A stretch of DNA of 64,000 nt from Paenibacillus dakarensis (GTDB lineage Bacteria; Bacillota; Bacilli; Paenibacillales; Paenibacillaceae), in contig NZ_CDSE01000006.1 of NCBI RefSeq assembly GCF_001373415.1, forward strand, positions 1 to 64,000, given 5' to 3'. Made by a program: the position numbers and the translations under genes. The first letter of the stretch is position 1. The number at the start of each line of letters is the position of its first letter. Below the pieces are notes generated by a model. It did no database searches. It saw nothing but the letters and a program-made list of their open reading frames with translations, and was not told where the DNA came from. Of this stretch, positions 18,781 to 27,774 are shown one piece after another.

Positions 18781-20076
18781 TTAACCAAACCGCTGCGTCT
18801 TGTACCATTTGCTTTTACGGCCGGTAAGCTTATCTACGACCATCGAAATGAAAGATTTAATAGAAATAACCAGGAATAGCTGTGCATAGGTGAAGTAAGA
18901 TATGCAGGAAAGAATAAAGTTACGGACATTACTCTGTCCAATATCTGTAGCCAGGGCAAGATTAATCTGTAAAACGTAAATAAAATACATAAGAGCCCAG
19001 GCAATAACGAGAAATACATATACATCGCCTTGAAAATGGATAGGTAGGGCGATCTCCGGATTAAACAGGGCAATGAGCTGATAGATGATATTGACGATAA
19101 ATAGGATGTCCGATACGATGACCGCTATCATAAACCAGAAATAGCTTGCGGCGTAATAGAGAACCTGAAGCTTGATTCGCCAGCTGGTTCGGTCTATCAA
19201 ATGATGTAAATTATCGATGACAACCCGGAAGTTGCCCTTAGCCCAGCGCTCGCGCTGCTTCATATATACACTTAGCTTCTCAGGCTCCTGTTGGTAGGCT
19301 TCAGCTTGCGGTGCAAGAGCAATCAGTTGGCCTCTCTTCATAATTTCGAATGAAATTGCGGTATCCTCTGTAATCGCACCCTCATCCCAGCCGCCAATGC
19401 CTTTGATAAGCGATGTTTTTATGATGAAATTCGTACCAGGAATGGTCCCCAGCTTAAAGAGCTGCCATAAACCCGTATGATGCACCCGTTGAATGGTGAT
19501 CAGCTCGAGATTGATACATCTGGACAGAAAGTTATGGCTGCGGTTACGGGCTTTGTTGCGTCCGAATACAGCGCCGTATCGTTCAGGGTCCTCCATCGCC
19601 TTTTGGGTCAGGAACAGCAGTGCATTCTTCTCGGGAGCGGCATCAGCATCATAGATACAGATCCATTCTCCTGTCGCATATTTCATGGCATCATTCAGCG
19701 CTCCGGACTTACCGCCGGTTCCTGTACGCTCCAGAATAAGCAGGTCGCGGTGTGCGTAGCTTGAGATTGCTTTCAATGCCTTTAATTTAGCGGCTGTGTT
19801 ATCCGAGCAATTGTCAGCAACAACGATGACCTGCATTTTATGCTCCGGATAATTCATCTGAAGGATATGCTCTACCGTTGCTGTAATAACCAATTCCTCA
19901 TTATGTGCCGGAACCATGACAGTAACTGTAGGAAAATCCTCAAGATGATCCGGCATAACCAGCTCCTCGCGGCTCTGCTTGCGAATAAACAGGACAGCTC
20001 CGATCATCAAGAGAATGGACTCGAAGACTGCAATCCAAATGCTTATTATGGAAATAATAAGCAGGATATCAAGCAT
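18781..20076 (-). CDS. Membrane glycosyltransferase family 2 (YdaM-like)
   Basis: Processive-type GT2 that builds and probably exports a polysaccharide. One N-terminal membrane span, a cytosolic catalytic domain with VPAHNEE, ADNCSD, the metal-binding DAD (YDADAAP), the general base TED and the QRERW form of QxxRW, then about four C-terminal spans. This matches B. subtilis YdaM and BcsA-like synthases lacking a PilZ domain. The ATG at 20076 is preferred, with GGGGG seven bases upstream; it overlaps the stop of a 47-aa gene. It is the last gene of a ydaK-small protein-ydaM-like operon, so c-di-GMP control through the receptor upstream is inferred. Confidence 0.9.
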   Translation of the reverse strand: MLDILLIISIISIWIAVFESILLMIGAVLFIRKQSREELVMPDHLEDFPTVTVMVPAHNEELVITATVEHILQMNYPEHKMQVIVVADNCSDNTAAKLKALKAISSYAHRDLLILERTGTGGKSGALNDAMKYATGEWICIYDADAAPEKNALLFLTQKAMEDPERYGAVFGRNKARNRSHNFLSRCINLELITIQRVHHTGLWQLFKLGTIPGTNFIIKTSLIKGIGGWDEGAITEDTAISFEIMKRGQLIALAPQAEAYQQEPEKLSVYMKQRERWAKGNFRVVIDNLHHLIDRTSWRIKLQVLYYAASYFWFMIAVIVSDILFIVNIIYQLIALFNPEIALPIHFQGDVYVFLVIAWALMYFIYVLQINLALATDIGQSNVRNFILSCISYFTYAQLFLVISIKSFISMVVDKLTGRKSKWYKTQRFG

Positions 20077-20212
20077 TAAATTTCCCCCGATCATATTTTT
20101 TGTTTACTTGGGAGCGGAATCTTAAGGTCGAAATCGTCAGGAACAGTATGGAGATGGTAAACAGAACGCTGACTGCAATACACAAAGGAATGAACCAATG
20201 GGCGTCTGACAT
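20069..20212 (-). CDS. Small single-span membrane protein, 47 aa
   Basis: Gene found by reading the gap between the GGDEF-like gene and the glycosyltransferase. It begins MSDAHWFIPLC, has one hydrophobic span (about residues 8-29) and a basic cytosolic tail (LRFRSQVNKKYDRGK). AAGGAGG lies nine bases before the ATG at 20212, a near-ideal site. Its stop overlaps the start of the glycosyltransferase (ATGCTTGA), so translation is coupled. Possibly a small subunit or stabiliser of the synthase complex; that is inference from position. Confidence 0.75.
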   Translation of the reverse strand: MSDAHWFIPLCIAVSVLFTISILFLTISTLRFRSQVNKKYDRGKFNA

Positions 20213-20269
20213 GAATGTTAACCTCCTTTTTGGTATAAACATGCATTATCTGTTTTGTAAAATGTATGT

Positions 20270-21145
20270 TTATATGTATTCCCCAATAAGATCTGTTTCG
20301 GTGTTCCGATCCAGGGCCGCGATCACAGCATCACTGTCCTCATACTTACGGAACTGATCCTTCTGAAAGACGATTGCCCCGGCACGGATAACAAGCTTCA
20401 AAGTTCGGCCGTGCTTGTCGATAAACGGCATGTCCATCATCGCCTGCTTGATCCGGTCGGTGAGATTCTTAATATTTTCCGGCTGAGTCAGCGGGCACAA
20501 GATAATGAACCGCCCGTTATCAATAGAGAACTTATAATCCTCGAACCGGATCTGATCCTGGATGGTATGCGATAATTCGAGCAAAAGCTGGGCATACCGC
20601 TGAGATCCAAGTGATTCTTTCACGAGAGGGAGAAATTCAATTTTGAACATGGCAAGGCAGAAATTGTACTGGTCCGGGTAGCGGTTAGCCAGATTGGACT
20701 GCTTCACCAGCGTATCCGAAAAAGACGCTTTGTTCCCCAGTGATGTATTCAGGTCAATGTCGGGGTTCTTCATCTTAAACGCTTCTAACCGCTCGATGAA
20801 CCGATGGTTCTGGATGAGAACAGAACGAATGAATGCAGCGATAATCACATTAGCAGGAATAAACAGCATCCAGGATATCGTTAAAATATTGACGGGTGCA
20901 TAGGTGGAGAGCCAGACGAAATAACTGACCAGAAATATGAATATCCCTACAGCCAAAACTCCCACCGGCAGCACAAAGCCGATCAGTAACGCTGCAAGGG
21001 TAGTAAGGCTGAACAGAATCTCCTTGGTAGAGAATATGTGCTTCTCATAGATGTTCCAGTAGAAATGAACCTGTTGAGCGATGACGAGAAGAATCATCAG
21101 GGTATAGCCTAATTCAGCTCGGCGAACAGGGCTTTTTCGTATCAA
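20270..21145 (-). CDS. Degenerate GGDEF membrane protein, probable c-di-GMP receptor (YdaK-like)
   Basis: N-terminal membrane domain of about four spans (residues 12-110), then a GGDEF-fold domain (LGNKASFSDTL onward). The active-site GGDEF is replaced by DNGRF, so cyclase activity is lost. The I-site is intact: RFED stands exactly five residues (YKFSI) before that pentapeptide, the RxxD-x5 spacing of canonical I-sites. This is the architecture of B. subtilis YdaK, a c-di-GMP receptor that activates exopolysaccharide synthesis. Start is TTG at 21145 after AAAGGATG. Own promoter upstream, followed by the small protein and the YdaM-like synthase genes. Confidence 0.87.
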   Translation of the reverse strand: MIRKSPVRRAELGYTLMILLVIAQQVHFYWNIYEKHIFSTKEILFSLTTLAALLIGFVLPVGVLAVGIFIFLVSYFVWLSTYAPVNILTISWMLFIPANVIIAAFIRSVLIQNHRFIERLEAFKMKNPDIDLNTSLGNKASFSDTLVKQSNLANRYPDQYNFCLAMFKIEFLPLVKESLGSQRYAQLLLELSHTIQDQIRFEDYKFSIDNGRFIILCPLTQPENIKNLTDRIKQAMMDMPFIDKHGRTLKLVIRAGAIVFQKDQFRKYEDSDAVIAALDRNTETDLIGEYI

Positions 21146-21196
21146 ATACAGACATCCTTTCTATGCTGATTCGTATTTATGCAAAAAATAGAATAT

Positions 21197-21226
21197 ATTC
21201 TAACATAATATAGCATGATTCGACAA
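21197..21226 (-). promoter_or_regulatory. Probable sigma-A promoter of the polysaccharide operon
   Basis: Minus strand TTGTCG, 18-bp spacer, TAGAAT, about 50 bp before the TTG start of the GGDEF-like gene. Confidence 0.5.
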
Positions 21227-21274
21227 TTTTTTAACGGAAAATGAGGCAAAATATAGAAAAAATACTATAAAGGT

Positions 21275-22378
21275 CTATCGATGATTGTTATTTAGGGTGA
21301 CCTCGGCTAGGAGTGGAAGCAAGTTATCAAAGATATGTGTATTATTATTAAACACATAACCTCCCGAATAAGCGGGGTTCTGATCACGAAGATTCAGCAT
21401 GCGTTTCTCCAATTGCTCGGCCCACTGCGGATCATCACATTTCAGTGCAAGCATAACAGCCAGTCCGTAAACGGCTGGAGATTCGTAAGCCACAGCGGGC
21501 GCTCTGGTCTTTCGGGTATATTGCCCCATGATTTGATGATGCTGCTGGAATTCACGCTTTAAGAAGGCCAGAAGCCCGGCAGGCTTTTGTCCCGTTTCTG
21601 TGACGTGTAACCCGACGATTAACTGATCAATGATATTCACCTGTTCATCGTAGACGTATTGCCTGGATGGAATCTGATAGGCTTTGGGATAAAAGACGCC
21701 ATCATTCGGCATATCCAGAAGCAGGTTTTTGTGCCGCTCAAATATGGGCTCTTGCATCAGGTGATTGCGGAGCATACCCTTCATCGCAGATAGGTCTACA
21801 TAGGCCAGACTAAGCGTCTGTGCAGATTGATTCTGTTTAAAATCATGGAAATCAACAAGGTACCCGTTCTGCATCCCGATAGATTGGAGTGTAGATGAGA
21901 CCTCTTTTGCTAGACTCATATATGATTCTTCATTCCATAAGGAAAAAGCTTTCAGCAGAGCATCCACGATGCGAAGGTCATCGCCAAGCGCGTTGGTGCT
22001 TACTTCCGATTGGCCTGTGGGCGTAAGCTTCCACCGGATATAATGCTGCGGTGATAAGAAATACGACTTCAGGATCGTGAGACTTTCATCAAACTTCTGC
22101 TTGTCTTGCTGGAGCACGGCGTATTGCATCCATAGTCCAAGTGACTCGGATAGCGCCTCTTTCCCGGCAGCCATATCCGGGTCTGTGGACGAAGCGGGCT
22201 CCAGATAGGTTGCCAATGTGCCATTCTCATTCCTCATATGCTGTTCAATAAACTGCTCTGTCAAAGAGGAGACCTCCCTGCCCGGGCTCTTGATGAGCCA
22301 GATTGTCATGATGGTTAGAGCGAGAAATATGGATATAGCAACGCTTATAACTGCGTTTTTGTGAATAGTATTCTTCAA
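21275..22378 (-). CDS. GH8-fold exported glycosidase-like protein (YdaJ-like)
   Basis: N-terminal membrane anchor or uncleaved signal (residues 8-29), then an alpha/alpha-barrel domain of GH8 type. ALSESLGLWMQYA near residue 75 aligns with the catalytic Glu region of GH8, and ALGDDLRIVDALL near 130 with the Asp region. B. subtilis YdaJ and related proteins at EPS loci have this fold and probably trim or release the polymer. It lies 130 bp upstream of the GGDEF-like gene on the same strand. YdaL and YdaN homologues, present in Bacillus, are not here. Confidence 0.83.
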   Translation of the reverse strand: MKNTIHKNAVISVAISIFLALTIMTIWLIKSPGREVSSLTEQFIEQHMRNENGTLATYLEPASSTDPDMAAGKEALSESLGLWMQYAVLQQDKQKFDESLTILKSYFLSPQHYIRWKLTPTGQSEVSTNALGDDLRIVDALLKAFSLWNEESYMSLAKEVSSTLQSIGMQNGYLVDFHDFKQNQSAQTLSLAYVDLSAMKGMLRNHLMQEPIFERHKNLLLDMPNDGVFYPKAYQIPSRQYVYDEQVNIIDQLIVGLHVTETGQKPAGLLAFLKREFQQHHQIMGQYTRKTRAPAVAYESPAVYGLAVMLALKCDDPQWAEQLEKRMLNLRDQNPAYSGGYVFNNNTHIFDNLLPLLAEVTLNNNHR

Positions 22379-22451
22379 GTTTGCACCTCAGTTTTATTCG
22401 TGTGAAATCAATTCAACTCATACGGCTTCTCTTTGCTTATATATAACCATA

Positions 22452-22502
22452 AATAAGCCGTACCCCATGATGTCTGCTAATGACATCACAAGGTGCGGCT
22501 TT
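22452..22502 (-). terminator. Hairpin upstream of the GH8-like gene
   Basis: Imperfect long stem AAGCCGCACCTTGTGATGTC / GACATCATGGGGTACGGCTT on the minus strand, followed by ATTTATGG. Terminator-like, or a leader structure of the GH8-like gene. Confidence 0.45.
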
Positions 22503-22585
22503 GATATGAGATGTATCGCTTAAAATCTTTAAATAGCGGTAACTAATTAACTAATAGATGGATCGACATACCTTTTAACAGAATC

Positions 22586-22638
22586 ATAAAACAAAGACAC
22601 CTTCCGCAAACCGGATAGACTGGTTTCAAGGAGGTGTC
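22586..22638. terminator. Terminator after the GH92 gene
   Basis: Stem GACACCTTCC / GGAGGTGTC; T-rich on both sides (CTTTTT plus strand, TTTGTTTTA minus strand), hence bidirectional. Confidence 0.75.
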
Positions 22639-22658
22639 CTTTTTGATGAGTATTTTGG

Positions 22659-24866
22659 TTAAATGCCGATGCGGTTACTTTTTGAGATGGAGAATGGAAG
22701 CTCCTCAGATGAATATTTACGGTGACTTGGAGCCAGGCCGAGCCGGAATTCAAGCGTCTTACCGTCCATGATGTCCTCATGCTTCACATACAGCTTGGTA
22801 TAGTCCTCGCCGTCCAGTTCAACCTTCGCTACAAAATTGGACTGTGGATTATTGTTTTCTGTATGAATATTCATTTTTTTGCCGTTTGGCAGCTCAATGG
22901 TTACCGAGTCGAACAGCGGAATGCCAAGCACGTATTCGCCGCTGCCCGGACACACCGGATAGAAGCCCATGGAGCTGAACACATACCATCCTGACATGCT
23001 GCCGTTATCCTCGTCACCGGGGAACCCGTCAAAGCCGCTGTTGAACAGATTCGTCATGATCTGCTTAATGACCACTTGAGCTGAAGCGGGCTGCCCGACA
23101 TAGCTGAACATGTACGGGATATGGAAGCTTGGCTGGTTGGAGATGGCGAGTTGCCCGAAATCGACCGCTGCCATTTCACTCATCTCATGAATCTCGAAGC
23201 CGTATCCTTTAACATCGAAGTCCGGGGCGGTATTGCACAGTTCAGTGATGCGGTTAAAGAAGCGCTCTTTGGACCCGTAGGCCTGGGCTAACCCTTCGAA
23301 ATCCTGATAGACCGCGAAGCTGTTCTGCCACGCGCTGCCTTCCGCGTAATCAAGACCCCAGCTTGTGTTATTAAAGTCCGGACGGAAATTCCCTTCCTTA
23401 TCCTTAGCTCTCATAAACCCGGTTTCGGGGTCGAAAATATTTCGGTAATTCAGTGCGCTATCTCTATACTGCTCCGCAATATCCGTTCGTCCCAGCACAT
23501 CCGCCACCCGGCTGATACAGTAATCGCTATAGGCATAGTCGAGCGTATGGTTGACGCTTTCGTGATAATTGCTTGGCACATAGCCATATTTCAAGTAATC
23601 GATCGTACCTTGACGACCATACAGATTCGTCTCGCTCTGTGTCGTGGCTGCGGTAAGCATCGCTTCAAGCAGTTCAGGCAGAAGCGAATCGGCAATGCCC
23701 TTTACCGCCGCATCGGCGATCACGGCATCAATCAGGGTACCCGGCATTAAGCCGCGCTCATCGGGAGATAACCATTTGGGCAGGAAGCCCGTTTCCCGGA
23801 ATGAATTCAGGAAGCCTTCAAGCATCTCTTTATATTCGTCTGGAGCGATGATGGAGTAGAGAGGGTAGACTGTTTTGTACGTATCCCAAAATCCGTTATT
23901 GGTGTACAGAATACCCTTCTTCACTGCCTTGGCTGTTGTATCGTAGTGAACAGGCTCCATGTTGCTATCGAGCTCATAGAATTTTTGCGGGAACAGGAAC
24001 ATCCGGTACAGACAGGTATAGAACGTTCTAATATATTCTTCATTCCGGTGTGTGACCTTGATCTTGCTCAGGTAATGATTCCAGGCGTTCGCTGATTCCT
24101 CTTTCATCTGGTCAAAAGTCTTGTCCATTTCGCGCTCATGGTTCAGTTCGGCTTGCGCCATGCTGATGAACGAAGTGGCGAGCTTAACTTCGAGCGTGTC
24201 CTTCTCGCAATCTGTGAAACGAATGACTGCGTGCCGGTTTTCTCCTTCGATGGAGGCTGCTGCTGTGAATGCACCTTCAGCGTCATAATAACCGGAAGTG
24301 GACAGGTCGATATCCTTGTTAAACGTCATGACAATATAGATGCCGAAGTTCTCGTCCTGGCAGCCCGAGTAATTGCTGATAAAGCCGGAGAGCTTGCGGC
24401 CTGCCGCATCCCACTGAAGCGAGCTTTTACCTTTAGCGTTCAGCACAAATCCTGCTTGCTGCCTGGAATGGTATTTAACGCGCAGCGATGCGCCGTAAGT
24501 AGAAGGGGTAAGCTCCGTTGTAATGTTATAACGCTGCTGCTTCACACGTACGTAGTTCGGCTTGAACACGGCCTCTTCCGGGCGGTAGGAGCTTTGGCAG
24601 GTGAAGACAGTTCCCCGGATTTTGTCATCGGCAATGGGAGTCATGAGGAAATGGGCGAAATCGCCCATCCACGGGCTTGGCTGGTGCGTCAACCGAATCC
24701 CCTGGAATACACGGTCATTCGGATTGAAGAACCAGCTGCCTTCATCGCTTGTTTGCACCGCAAAGTGGTTCATTCCGAAAGGGACTGCGGTGTACGGCAG
24801 TGCATTGCCGTTCGAATATGTATACTTGTTGTTCGTGCCTTGTCTGGTGTCGATATAGTGCAGCAT
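22659..24866 (-). CDS. GH92 family glycoside hydrolase (alpha-mannosidase type)
   Basis: 735-aa protein of family GH92, Ca-dependent exo-acting alpha-mannosidases with inverting mechanism. The N-terminal beta-sandwich starts DTRQGTNNKYTYSNGNALPY; the catalytic (alpha/alpha)6 barrel carries GLDYAEGSAWQNSFAVY near residue 520 and the PGDEDNGSMSGWYVFSSMG stretch near 620, where the family has its acidic catalytic residues. No signal peptide, so it is likely cytosolic and processes imported mannosides. Start ATG at 24866 after AAAGGAG. The GntR-type regulator gene just upstream on the same strand is probably its controller. Confidence 0.93.
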   Translation of the reverse strand: MLHYIDTRQGTNNKYTYSNGNALPYTAVPFGMNHFAVQTSDEGSWFFNPNDRVFQGIRLTHQPSPWMGDFAHFLMTPIADDKIRGTVFTCQSSYRPEEAVFKPNYVRVKQQRYNITTELTPSTYGASLRVKYHSRQQAGFVLNAKGKSSLQWDAAGRKLSGFISNYSGCQDENFGIYIVMTFNKDIDLSTSGYYDAEGAFTAAASIEGENRHAVIRFTDCEKDTLEVKLATSFISMAQAELNHEREMDKTFDQMKEESANAWNHYLSKIKVTHRNEEYIRTFYTCLYRMFLFPQKFYELDSNMEPVHYDTTAKAVKKGILYTNNGFWDTYKTVYPLYSIIAPDEYKEMLEGFLNSFRETGFLPKWLSPDERGLMPGTLIDAVIADAAVKGIADSLLPELLEAMLTAATTQSETNLYGRQGTIDYLKYGYVPSNYHESVNHTLDYAYSDYCISRVADVLGRTDIAEQYRDSALNYRNIFDPETGFMRAKDKEGNFRPDFNNTSWGLDYAEGSAWQNSFAVYQDFEGLAQAYGSKERFFNRITELCNTAPDFDVKGYGFEIHEMSEMAAVDFGQLAISNQPSFHIPYMFSYVGQPASAQVVIKQIMTNLFNSGFDGFPGDEDNGSMSGWYVFSSMGFYPVCPGSGEYVLGIPLFDSVTIELPNGKKMNIHTENNNPQSNFVAKVELDGEDYTKLYVKHEDIMDGKTLEFRLGLAPSHRKYSSEELPFSISKSNRIGI

Positions 24867-24934
24867 GGTAGGGTCTCCTTTGTACTTAAGTAATTTATGG
24901 AAATTTAGGTAATAACTGAAAGAAGCGGCGTGTA

Positions 24935-26026
24935 CTACAAGCGTCTGACAGACTGGCGTTCCATGAGCTTCACCGGGACGATCGTATTGCCGGGTGCCGG
25001 GTTACCCGGGTGTTCAATGAGCTGGATCAATTGCTTCGCAGCCAGACGGCCCATAGTGACGAAATCCTGAGAAACCGTAGTCAGCTGTGGTTCGATGAAG
25101 CTTGCCAGCTGGATGTTATCGAACCCCGCAATCGAAAAATCATCAGGCACAGAAAGCCCAAGCTCCTTGGCAGTCTGGATCATCTCGATAGCGATCAGGT
25201 CATTCTCGGCGATCACGCCCGTAATTTCCTGCTCCTGCATGGATTGAATGAACCGGGTATAGAAGTCTTTTCGGTCATCGCTGATATGGGTTAAGTGGCG
25301 TTCAGTTAGTTCGTTCACGCTGTTGTCGATCAGATGATGCTCGAAGAGCGCTTTTAAATATCCGAAATACCGTTCGCGAATGGATGTAGAGGAATCGACC
25401 TTGGACGAAGAGACGAAGGCGATCTTTCGATGATGGTTCTCAATCAAGTGCCTTGTTGCCTGGTAAGCGCCATCAAAATTATCGGGTACAACCGACGGAA
25501 ACGGAATGCCTTCAATATGCTTGTCCATCGTCACGACAGGGAAGCCCGAAACATGATACTGATACAACAGATCAAGGTCCGAATTACTGGTGAGCGGATA
25601 CAGAATCATTCCCGCATTCGAGCTGTGAAGCGCTGCCTCCAGCACCTTTCGTTGTCCCACCGTCGTGTTGGATTGGATATTAAGGGTATAATCGCTGCTT
25701 GCGAGGTATTCATTGATTCCTTTTTCATAATCGCCAAGCCCGGGATTGTGCGTGAACGGCAGGATCAGCAAAATGTCTTTAGCCGCCTTGTCCGATGGTT
25801 TGCCAGGGACAACCGAATGTACGAAGCTCCCCTTGCCCTGAACCCGGGTAATGAGATTGGCGTTCTCCAGCTCGGTCAGCGCCCGCTTCGATGTGATCCG
25901 GCTGACATTGTATTTCCTGGAAAGCTCAGCTTCCGTGGGCAGCTTGTCCCCGATTCGCAGCTCTCCGGATTTAATCTTCGCTTTTAGATCTATGACGATA
26001 TTCTGATATAACGGAATGCTGTTCAT
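24935..26026 (-). CDS. GntR/LacI-hybrid transcriptional regulator (AraR-like architecture)
   Basis: Sugar-responsive repressor with an N-terminal GntR winged helix (residues 1-70; GDKLPTEAELSRKYNVSR) and a C-terminal LacI-type periplasmic-binding-like effector domain (VPDDFSIAGFDNIQLASF near 300). This hybrid design is that of AraR. Start ATG at 26026 after GGAGGTC. Two identical 12-bp palindromes upstream suggest autoregulation by looping. The gene is 68 bp upstream of the GH92 gene. The ribulokinase remnant beyond the IS leaves open that it once controlled a divergent pentose operon. Confidence 0.92.
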   Translation of the reverse strand: MNSIPLYQNIVIDLKAKIKSGELRIGDKLPTEAELSRKYNVSRITSKRALTELENANLITRVQGKGSFVHSVVPGKPSDKAAKDILLILPFTHNPGLGDYEKGINEYLASSDYTLNIQSNTTVGQRKVLEAALHSSNAGMILYPLTSNSDLDLLYQYHVSGFPVVTMDKHIEGIPFPSVVPDNFDGAYQATRHLIENHHRKIAFVSSSKVDSSTSIRERYFGYLKALFEHHLIDNSVNELTERHLTHISDDRKDFYTRFIQSMQEQEITGVIAENDLIAIEMIQTAKELGLSVPDDFSIAGFDNIQLASFIEPQLTTVSQDFVTMGRLAAKQLIQLIEHPGNPAPGNTIVPVKLMERQSVRRL

Positions 26027-26045
26027 ATGACCTCCATTTTCTAAT

Positions 26046-26057
26046 TTGATATATCAA
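26046..26057. promoter_or_regulatory. Palindromic operator candidate, proximal copy
   Basis: TTGATATATCAA, a perfect 12-bp palindrome 20 bp before the regulator start; identical to a second copy 123 bp away. Confidence 0.65.
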
Positions 26058-26168
26058 TTGGAATGCGAATTTTTAATAGAATTAACGTGGTAAATATATA
26101 CTATTCCTTTAAATGGATAGATTCAAGGGTTATTCTCATATTTTTTGGCAGGTGCTAAATAATTGAAT

Positions 26169-26180
26169 TTGATATATCAA
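26169..26180. promoter_or_regulatory. Palindromic operator candidate, distal copy
   Basis: Second exact copy of TTGATATATCAA, about 107 bp from the left end of the IS. The pair flanks the likely regulator promoter. Confidence 0.65.
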
Positions 26181-26336
26181 TATTATGGCTCAATTTTGTA
26201 ACAATATATCTAATCATGACTCTTCATCTGTGGATTTAGGTCATAGATTTAGATCCATTCCCCGTAAAATTAAAATATTATTATTAATGAATCAATTTCA
26301 TAATTCTCAACCCTTGATATAATAAGGTTTTTTAGG

Positions 26337-26418
26337 CATAGAAAAAGGAGTACCTCCCCAAATCTCGAATAGGTTAGCGACTAAACAAACCAAATGAGAC
26401 GGAGGTGAACTCCCTATG
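26337..26418 (+). promoter_or_regulatory. Inverted repeat that masks the transposase ribosome site
   Basis: GCATAG.GGAGTACCTCC at 26337-26358 is complementary to GGAGGTGAACTCC.TATGC at 26400-26418, which contains both the ribosome site and the start codon of the transposase. Confidence 0.7.
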
Positions 26419-27774
26419 CCATATATTCGACATGAGAGTCTGTTTTCCCTGCAAGATCTATATGATTTAGATCGAGAGCATCGCTTTGAACTTATCTTTG
26501 CAACGATAGATCTAGCTCCCATCTTACGAATCGTCAACAAAAAGTCGCGTTTAGGTGCTCCCGTTGAAACCAATTATTCAGCCATGGTCTACTCCCTTAT
26601 TGCCGGAATCATTGAACGGATTCCGACCATTAAAGACTTGTTGAAGCGACTTCGTGAAGATGTTTTGTTTCGTTTTGATTGCGGGTTCTCTTTAGCAGAA
26701 TCCATTCCTTCGGCATCCACGTATTCTCGGCTGATTCAAAAGCTTAGCCAAAGTGATGCACTAGAAGAGGTCAGCCAAAACGTGGTCAAACATGCTTTTG
26801 AAGAAGGCTTTATTTTAGATGACACCGTAGCCATTGATGCAACACATATCGAAGCCCGAGATCGCGCGCCAAAGAAACAAGAACAAGAGAAGAAACCGAC
26901 TGTTCCGAAGAAGCGCGGGCGTAAGCCCAAGCAAGAACGAGAAGCCTGGCTGCTGCAAAAACAACAGGAAGAACAACAAAAGTCGATTTACGAAAAGAAA
27001 ATTGCAGACCAACTCGATGTACCCTACAAAACCTTACGAGAGCAGATGCCGATCGCACCTGAATGGGGTGTGAAATGTAATAGTGAAGGTAAAAATTTGA
27101 ATTGGTATGGCTTCAAAGGCCATCTGGTAGGGGCAGCACAAAGCCAATATATTCTTGGCGCGCTGCTTTCATCTGGAAGCATGAATGACGGAAAGGCTGC
27201 TATTCCTCTATTAAAAGGGCTATACGCACAGTTTCCGACCTACAGATTTAGATATGCCACGATGGATGCAAGGTATGATTACGAGCCGATTTACGAAGAA
27301 GTGCGTAAATGGAACGCTCATGCTATTACTGCTTACAACCGTAGGCGCGAACCGGAGATGGAAGGCTTTGATGAGCATTTCGCACCCACATGTGTGCGAG
27401 AGTATTCCTACTGCTACGACAGTTACGACTCAAAGTATGAAACACTGAAATACGTAAGGCCGAAGGAATGCGAAAGCTGTCCCTTAGCACACGATTCGCT
27501 ATGCCAAAAAGTTTATAAAATGAAGGTAACCACAGATCTGAGAAAATACGTAGCACCCGCACGAGGCAGCGCTTCGTGGAAGCAAATTGCAAAGCGACGA
27601 TCCGCAGTTGAGCGAGTAAATGCATACTTGAAAGAGTTCTTTCAAGTAAATAACGTAAGACATCGAACAGGAGCAAAAGCGAGGCTGCATTTTATCCTCG
27701 CAACATTAGTTTACAACAGCATGAAGCTAGTCGTGGATCGTGTGAACAAACAACAAAAAGCACAAGCAGCATAA
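26416..27774 (+). CDS. IS1182-family transposase
   Basis: 452-aa DDE transposase, apparently intact. N-terminal DUF772-like region (residues 1-130), first catalytic Asp in AIDATHIEARD near 140, a Lys-rich insert (KKRGRKPKQER), second Asp in ATMDARYDYEP near 280, and the Glu in KRRSAVERVNAYLKE near 400. A Cys-containing segment (CESCPLAHDSLC) lies between. GGAGGTG is nine bases before the ATG at 26416, but buried in a predicted hairpin. Confidence 0.93.
   Translation: MPYIRHESLFSLQDLYDLDREHRFELIFATIDLAPILRIVNKKSRLGAPVETNYSAMVYSLIAGIIERIPTIKDLLKRLREDVLFRFDCGFSLAESIPSASTYSRLIQKLSQSDALEEVSQNVVKHAFEEGFILDDTVAIDATHIEARDRAPKKQEQEKKPTVPKKRGRKPKQEREAWLLQKQQEEQQKSIYEKKIADQLDVPYKTLREQMPIAPEWGVKCNSEGKNLNWYGFKGHLVGAAQSQYILGALLSSGSMNDGKAAIPLLKGLYAQFPTYRFRYATMDARYDYEPIYEEVRKWNAHAITAYNRRREPEMEGFDEHFAPTCVREYSYCYDSYDSKYETLKYVRPKECESCPLAHDSLCQKVYKMKVTTDLRKYVAPARGSASWKQIAKRRSAVERVNAYLKEFFQVNNVRHRTGAKARLHFILATLVYNSMKLVVDRVNKQQKAQAA

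Noticed and set aside
18735..18836. 33-codon plus-strand frame MHEINVDHTTGAAHK
   Set aside because: It overlaps the end of the glycosyltransferase gene on the other strand and is followed by no terminator; the ribosome site is weak.
22452..22502. c-di-GMP riboswitch upstream of the polysaccharide locus
   Set aside because: No GEMM-type core sequence is present; only a terminator-like hairpin.
24880..24889. Operator TACTTAAGTA before the GH92 gene
   Set aside because: A short palindrome that differs from the TTGATATATCAA pair at the regulator; too short to claim.
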